Shown: positions 59,803 to 64,000 of the stretch, piece after piece
Numbering within the stretch: the first letter of the stretch is position 1
Layout: each line of letters opens with the position of its first letter
Origin: Rhinopomastus cyanomelas
Lineage: Eukaryota; Chordata; Aves; Bucerotiformes; Rhinopomastidae
DNA length: 64,000 bases
Reading direction: 5' to 3'
Assembly: GCA_013400115.1 (NCBI GenBank)
Contig: VXBP01008536.1
Location: 336,496-400,495, forward strand
Translations under genes and position numbers: made by a program
Notes under the pieces: generated by a model
What the model was told of the DNA's origin: nothing
The model's database searches: none
Seen by the model: the letters and a program-made list of their open reading frames with translations, nothing else

Positions 59803-62800
59803 ATGACGACTGGTGACTGCTGCCACCTCCCTGGCTCCCTCTGCGACTGCCCGGGAAGTGCCGCCCTCGCCAAGTCAGTGGAGGACTCAGACATCGGGCG
59901 CCCGCAGTACATCACACAGGTCACCGCCAAGGACGGGCGGCTCCTCTCGACCGTGATCAAGGCGCTGGGTGCACAGAGGTGAGGCTGCTTCAGGGAAGGG
60001 GTTTGCGATGATTGCCACGGGGCAGCCCCTTTTATTGTGAGGTAGAGGGTGACAACAGAGCCTTGTTTGTGAAGGGGTTAATATTGGACGTGAACCCTCG
60101 TTAGCCGGGTGCTTCTGTAATGTCAACCATATCTTGAGCTGTGTGTTCAGCAGTGCGGGCAGCAGGCCAGGGAGGGGATTGTGCCCCTCTTCTCTACCCT
60201 GGTGAGAGCCCCTGCTGGGCTGAGTCCAGCTTTGGGCTCCTCAGCCCGGCAGAGACCTGGAGCTGTTGGAGCAGGGCCAGAGACAGTCACAGGAATGATC
60301 AGCGGGCTGGAATCCCTCTGCTGTGAGGTCAGGCTGGAAGAGTTGGGGAGGTTCAGCTGGAGAAGAGAAGCTCAAGGGGGACTTTATTGTGACCTTTCAG
60401 GGCTTAAAGGGGTTGATAAGAAAGATGGGGAGTAACCTCTTAGCAGGTGCTGCAGTGACAGGACAAAGGGTGACTAAAAGATTTAACTACAAGAAATTGT
60501 TGGTGCTGAGGGTGGTGAGACCTTGGCTCAGGTTGTGCAAAGAGGTGGGAGAACCCCCACCCCTGGAACCTTTCTGGGTCAGGGTGGACCCTGGGGCTCT
60601 GAGCAACCTGCTCTGATTGGGGATGTCCCTGCTTACTGCAGCGGGTGAGACTGGGAGCTTTGAAGATCCCTTCATCCCAAACCAGTCTGACTTTGTGGTT
60701 CCCTACTTCCCAGGCCTGCGCTCTCAGCAGGAGCTCGTGCCAGTTGCATGTGTTGGTGGACTTGGCCTCACATGTTCGCTGAACTCTTCCAGGGCTGCAG
60801 CCACTCCAGCAGGAGGTGGTACAAGTGGCCTTGTGGGATAGTGAGGGCTGAAGCTGGAATAGAGCCCTGCTCCAGGGTGGTTTTGGAGTCTAGGCAGGTC
60901 CAGGGGAGACCTGGACAGCCTCTTCCAGGGCCTCAGCCCCCTCACAGGGAGGGATTTCTGCCTCAGATCTCACCTCAATCTCCCCTCTTTGAGCCCCTTG
61001 TCCCAGCAACAGAGTCCCTTGGAAGAAGTCCCTCTTCAGCTTTCCTGGAGCCCCTTCAGGTAATGGAAGCTGCTCTAAAGTCCCCCCAGCACAGGGGTGA
61101 ATCATAGAATCATTAGGGATTGGAAGGGACTTCGAGAGATCATCTAGTCCAATCCCCCTGCCACAGCAGGATCACCTAGACCAAGTCATACAGTCAGTCT
61201 GGGTTAGAAGGGACCACAGGATCATCCAGTTCCAACTCCCCTACCATGGGCAGGGACACCCCACACTAGATCAGGCTGGCCAGAGCCCCATCCAGCCTGG
61301 CCTTAAACACCTACAAGGATGGGGCCTCCACCACCTCCCTGGGCAACCCATTCCAGGCTCTCACCACTCNNNNNNNNNNNNNNNNNNNNNNNNNNNNNNN
61401 NNNNNNNNNNNNNNNNNNNNNNNNNNNNNNNNNNNNNNNNNNNNNNNNNNNNNNNNNNNNNNNNNNNNNNNNNNNNNNNNNNNNNNNNNNNNNNNNNNNN
61501 NNNNNNNNNNNNNNNNNNNNNNNNNNNNNNNNNNNNNNNNNNNNNNNNNNNNNNNNNNNNNNNNNNNNNNNNNNNNNNNNNNNNNNNNNNNNNNNNNNNN
61601 NNNNNNNNNNNNNNNNNNNNNNNNNNNNNNNNNNNNNNNNNNNNNNNNNNNNNNNNNNNNNNNNNNNNNNNNNNNNNNNNNNNNNNNNNNNNNNNNNCTC
61701 CGCTTGTCACTGGCCTCCACTTGGACATGGATCCATTGACAACCACTCTCTGGGTGCAGCCTGATGGCTTGATAGACAGTTCCTTACCCTTCTAGTGGTC
61801 CACCCATCAAAGCCATGTTCCACCAGCTTGGAGACCAGAATGTGGTGCGGGACAGTGTCAAAGGCTTCGCTGAAGGCCAGCTAAATGACATCAGTCGCTC
61901 GCCCCTCATCCATTAATGTTGTGACCTGTTCGTAGAAGGCCACCAGCTTTGTCAGGCAGGACTTGCCCGTGGCGAAGCCATGCTGATTGTGCCCAGTCAC
62001 CTCTTCACTATTCTCCTGTCTCAGCAGTGCCTCCAGGAGGATCTGCTCCATGATCTTACCAGGCACAGAGGTGAGACTGACAGGCCTGTAGTTCCCCGGC
62101 TCCTCCTTCCTACCCTTTTTGAAAATAGGAATGACGTTTCCCCTTGTCCAGTCAGTGGGGACTTCACCAGACCGCCAGGACTTTTGGAATAGAACAGAGA
62201 GGGGTTTAGCGACTTCATCTGCCAGTTCTCTCAGGACCCTTGGGTGTGTCCCGTCGGGTCCGAGAAGGTCCTTCCGTCTCAATATGTTCTACAGTTCTGT
62301 GATTCTGAGTGCAGTCAGCAGCTCAGGCCTCCCACAGGGAAGGCTGCAAACACCTCTGAAAGCATTTGGTAGTTCCCTTGATAGGCACCCCTGGGTTCCG
62401 AGCGAGCAGATCTGGAGCGTGATCAGAGAGATTTGGAACTTGTAGCCAAGGAGGTAGTTCAGGAAGCACAGAGCTGTTTCTGCATGCAGTGCAAGGCCCA
62501 AATGATTCTCTGCAGCTGACCTGCTGCCCTGTGATGGGTAGAGTGGTTGTATGCTGAGAGCTTGGGCAGGGTGATGGCTTGCCATGAAAAATGTTGTGTC
62601 CTTGGAGCCTCCAGGGTCAAAGCAGTTATGTCTTTAGATACCTCTGTTCCTTATGCAGCTCCTGGCAAACCCAGGACACAGAGCAGAGGTGGGCTGAAGG
62701 GAGGGAATCTCATAGATACAACTGTCAATGCAAAACTCTTGGGTGTCTCCGGGTGCCCATACTGTGACTATTGTGGGTCATCTGCCTTTGCTCTGGGTTT

Positions 62801-64000
62801 TGGACATTAGTAATTTGGGGTTGGTGTTAGGCCCTGTGGCAGCCACTCTTCTCACTGTGAGCTGAGCTGGAGAGGATTAGACACACTCGCTGTGGTCCAC
62901 CTTTGCTTCTTTGGGGTGTCGCGGTGCTCGTCAACAAAGCTTACAGATTTGACTGGCCTAGAACATCCCAGACACCTCCACACTCCCCTGACACTGGTTT
63001 CTTGCTGCCGTGGGCTGCTTTGCAGAGTCTCAGCAGGACTGGCACACTCTGGCACCTGCTGTCCCCTGTGCACGTGGGGCTCAGGGGGATCAGACCTCGC
63101 TCTCTGAAGTGAATCATTCTGCCTGCTCTGATGATCATTTCATTCTTTTTGTGTGTCTCTTTAGTGATGGTCCCATCTGTCGAATCTGTCATGAAGGTGG
63201 AAATGGGGAGGGACTGCTTTCCCCGTGTGACTGCACAGGAACACTGGGCACCGTGCACAAGAGCTGCCTGGAGAAATGGTTGTCTTCCTCCAACACGAGT
63301 TACTGTGAGCTCTGCCACACAGAATTTGTTGTCGAGAGAAGACCGAGACCTTTGACAGAGGTACCACTTTCCTCCTGCTTCACTTGCATGTCTTTTCCAT
63401 TTGAGAGAAAATGACTGATGTGCTTTGCTCTCCTTATGGTTCTTGCTGCCTCCTCCTCTTCCTCGCAGCACCTGAGCACTCACAAAGAACAATCTGTATA
63501 GGCAGATCAGGTCTCTTATCAGGCCAAGAGCTGTAGCTGCCACAGCGCAGAGTTGCGTTAGTGCAGCTCTCCTGCATGTGAATACCTTGCCACGTTCTGC
63601 TCTGAAAGGTAGGAGGTGGGCATTGATACTATGCCTCAAAGGTCTGCCTTCCCTTGACTAACACTGGCACATGCTTCAGTGCCTCTGAGCTTGCTCCCTC
63701 CGGCTTAGCTTAGTCACTGCCTTGTGTTCCCCGCAGGCAAAGGAGAGAGCGGGAGATGGTTCACCCCGTCCTTAAGTTCCTCTTTAAACAGATAAAAGCT
63801 GCTTCAGCTTCACAAGCTGTGGTCCTCATCGGGGACTTCACCCACCCTGGCATCTGCTGGAGGGACAACACAGCAGAGCACCAGCATTCCAGGAGGTTCC
63901 TGGAGTGCACTGATGACAGCTTGCTCCTCCAAATGGTAGAGGAACCACCCAGAAAGGGACATTTGTTAGACCTTGTACTTAACCAACAGGCTGGTGAATG
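59803..64000 (+). CDS. MARCHF2: MARCHF2 E3 ubiquitin ligase, 5' coding part
   Basis: Membrane-associated RING-CH ubiquitin ligase of endosomes and plasma membrane. Two coding exons are visible: 59803-59978 (176 nt) and 63165-63360 (196 nt), giving 124 codons, with the next exon beyond the window. Residue 1 onward reads MTTGDCCHLPGSLCDC, as in the human protein. The second exon carries a complete C4HC3 RING-CH finger: CRIC, SPCDC, H and C in TVHKSC, then CELC, about residues 63-110. It ends before the WLKDPG-type segment and the two transmembrane helices. The acceptor at 59,751 implies a non-coding upstream exon. Compared with human, GEGLLSP replaces GECLLSP, at a position that is not a zinc ligand. 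The gene runs off the right edge, so nothing can be said about its 3' half. Confidence 0.96.
60142..60695 (+). repeat. CR1 LINE 3' part in MARCHF2 intron
   Basis: Long sense CR1 segment: CCTCTTCTCTACCCTGGTGA, GCCCCTGCTGGGCTGAGTCC, TTGGGCTCCTCAGCCCGGCA, GGAGCAGGGCCAGAGACAGT, TTCAGCTGGAGAAGAGAAGC and GGACAAAGGGTGACTAAAAG. The tail near 60,660-60,690 (CCAAACCAGTCTGACTTTGTG) is a degraded form of the usual end. Confidence 0.93.
60898..61090 (-). repeat. CR1 LINE internal fragment
   Basis: Antisense internal CR1 segment without its terminal end: GACAGCCTCTTCCAGGGCC, TCAGCCCCCTCACAGGGAG, TCTGCCTCAGATCTCACCTC and CAGCTTTCCTGGAGCCCCTT. It is very close to the equivalent stretch at 55,400-55,550. Confidence 0.92.
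61100..61188 (-). repeat. CR1 LINE terminal fragment
   Basis: GAATCATAGAATCATTAGGG, ATTGGAAGGGACTTCGAGAG and ATCATCTAGTCCAATCCCCC match the first 85 bp of the copy at 23,985. It is cut off at the start of the next CR1. Confidence 0.93.
61370..61697. other. Assembly gap (328 N)
   Basis: A run of undetermined bases inside a CR1 element in the MARCHF2 intron. The length may be an estimate. Surrounding repeat copies are the likely reason the assembly broke here. Confidence 0.99.
61698..62282 (-). pseudogene. CR1 ORF2 reverse transcriptase remnant
   Basis: Read on the minus strand from 62,282, an open stretch of 133 codons contains GPDGTHPRVL, WRSGEVPTDW, IPIFKKGRKEEPGNYRPVSL and HGFATGKSCL, the signature order of CR1-type reverse transcriptase. 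A TAG at 61,878-61,880 ends it. The frame then continues with LAFSEAFDTV, where the family normally has an aspartate (DFSKAFD-type catalytic motif A) and here has alanine. The copy is therefore dead. The endonuclease part is absent and the YADD-type motif would fall in or beyond the gap. Confidence 0.92.
62286..63164 (+). other. MARCHF2: MARCHF2 intron, distal part
   Basis: No recognised exon or repeat between the CR1 remnant and the RING-CH exon. The sequence ends in a T-rich polypyrimidine tract before the acceptor at 63,164. Confidence 0.8.
63361..63754 (+). other. MARCHF2: MARCHF2 intron start
   Basis: Intron begins at a donor GTACCA directly after the RING-CH exon. No repeat or exon recognised until the CR1 copy near 63,755. 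Confidence 0.75.
63755..64000 (+). repeat. CR1 LINE ORF2 endonuclease fragment, continuing past the edge
   Basis: In one + frame the sequence reads IKAASASQAVVLIGDFTHPG, then ICWRDNTAEHQHSRRFLECT, then LLDLVLNQQAGE. This is the AP-endonuclease region of CR1 ORF2 (family pattern VLMGDFNHPDICWRDNTA). No stop is seen in about 80 codons. Because this part is far from the 3' end, the insertion is likely long, and its rest lies beyond 64,000. Confidence 0.9.

Larger units (their letters stand above)
61190..62285 (-). repeat. CR1 LINE with reverse-transcriptase remnant, interrupted by assembly gap
   Basis: A longer antisense CR1. From the left it has a 3' region (GGGTTAGAAGGGACCACAGG, TCATCCAGTTCCAACTCCC, GATGGGGCCTCCACCACCTC), then the gap 61,370-61,697, then ORF2 sequence. 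It lacks the terminal octamer, because the neighbouring CR1 at 61,100 abuts it. The two sides of the gap may belong to one insertion, which the assembly cannot show. Confidence 0.88.

Overview
The window looks like bird nuclear DNA from a GC-rich microchromosome. It is packed with CR1 LINE fragments in both orientations. I saw no SINEs, the genes have short introns and CpG-island promoters, and three conserved vertebrate genes lie in a row on the + strand: ANGPTL4, RAB11B and MARCHF2. Humans have the same order on 19p13.2. The homologous chicken chromosome is probably 28, which is from memory and was not checked. The species cannot be named from this sequence.

Layout. Positions 1-22,000 are GC-rich intergenic DNA in which I recognise no gene. 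They hold four CR1 remnants, a degenerate minisatellite (5,226-5,390), a 120-bp element with 10-bp terminal inverted repeats (13,071-13,190) and several short AT-rich islands with TAAT cores that resemble conserved non-coding elements. ANGPTL4 follows, with seven coding exons between 22,146 and 29,836 that join to a 479-codon frame and a likely poly(A) signal at 31,145. RAB11B has five coding exons between 34,072 and 48,083 (218 codons) and starts in a CpG island. A second CpG island at about 53,240-53,900 is the likely MARCHF2 promoter. The first two coding exons of MARCHF2 are at 59,803-59,978 and 63,165-63,360, and the rest of the gene lies beyond the right edge. An N gap (61,370-61,697) interrupts a CR1 copy that keeps part of its reverse transcriptase. 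Another CR1, entering the endonuclease part of ORF2, runs off the window end.

The three genes do not form a functional unit. ANGPTL4 is a secreted lipoprotein-lipase inhibitor, RAB11B a recycling-endosome GTPase and MARCHF2 a membrane RING-CH ubiquitin ligase. Their adjacency is conserved synteny.

The most interesting protein-level result is the predicted ANGPTL4. It keeps the lipase-inhibitory motif and all four fibrinogen-domain cysteines, but its N-terminal half has no cysteine and its linker has no RRKR-type convertase site. It also has a longer coiled coil that resembles ANGPTL3. I found no CRISPR array, operon or other prokaryote-type system, and none is expected here.
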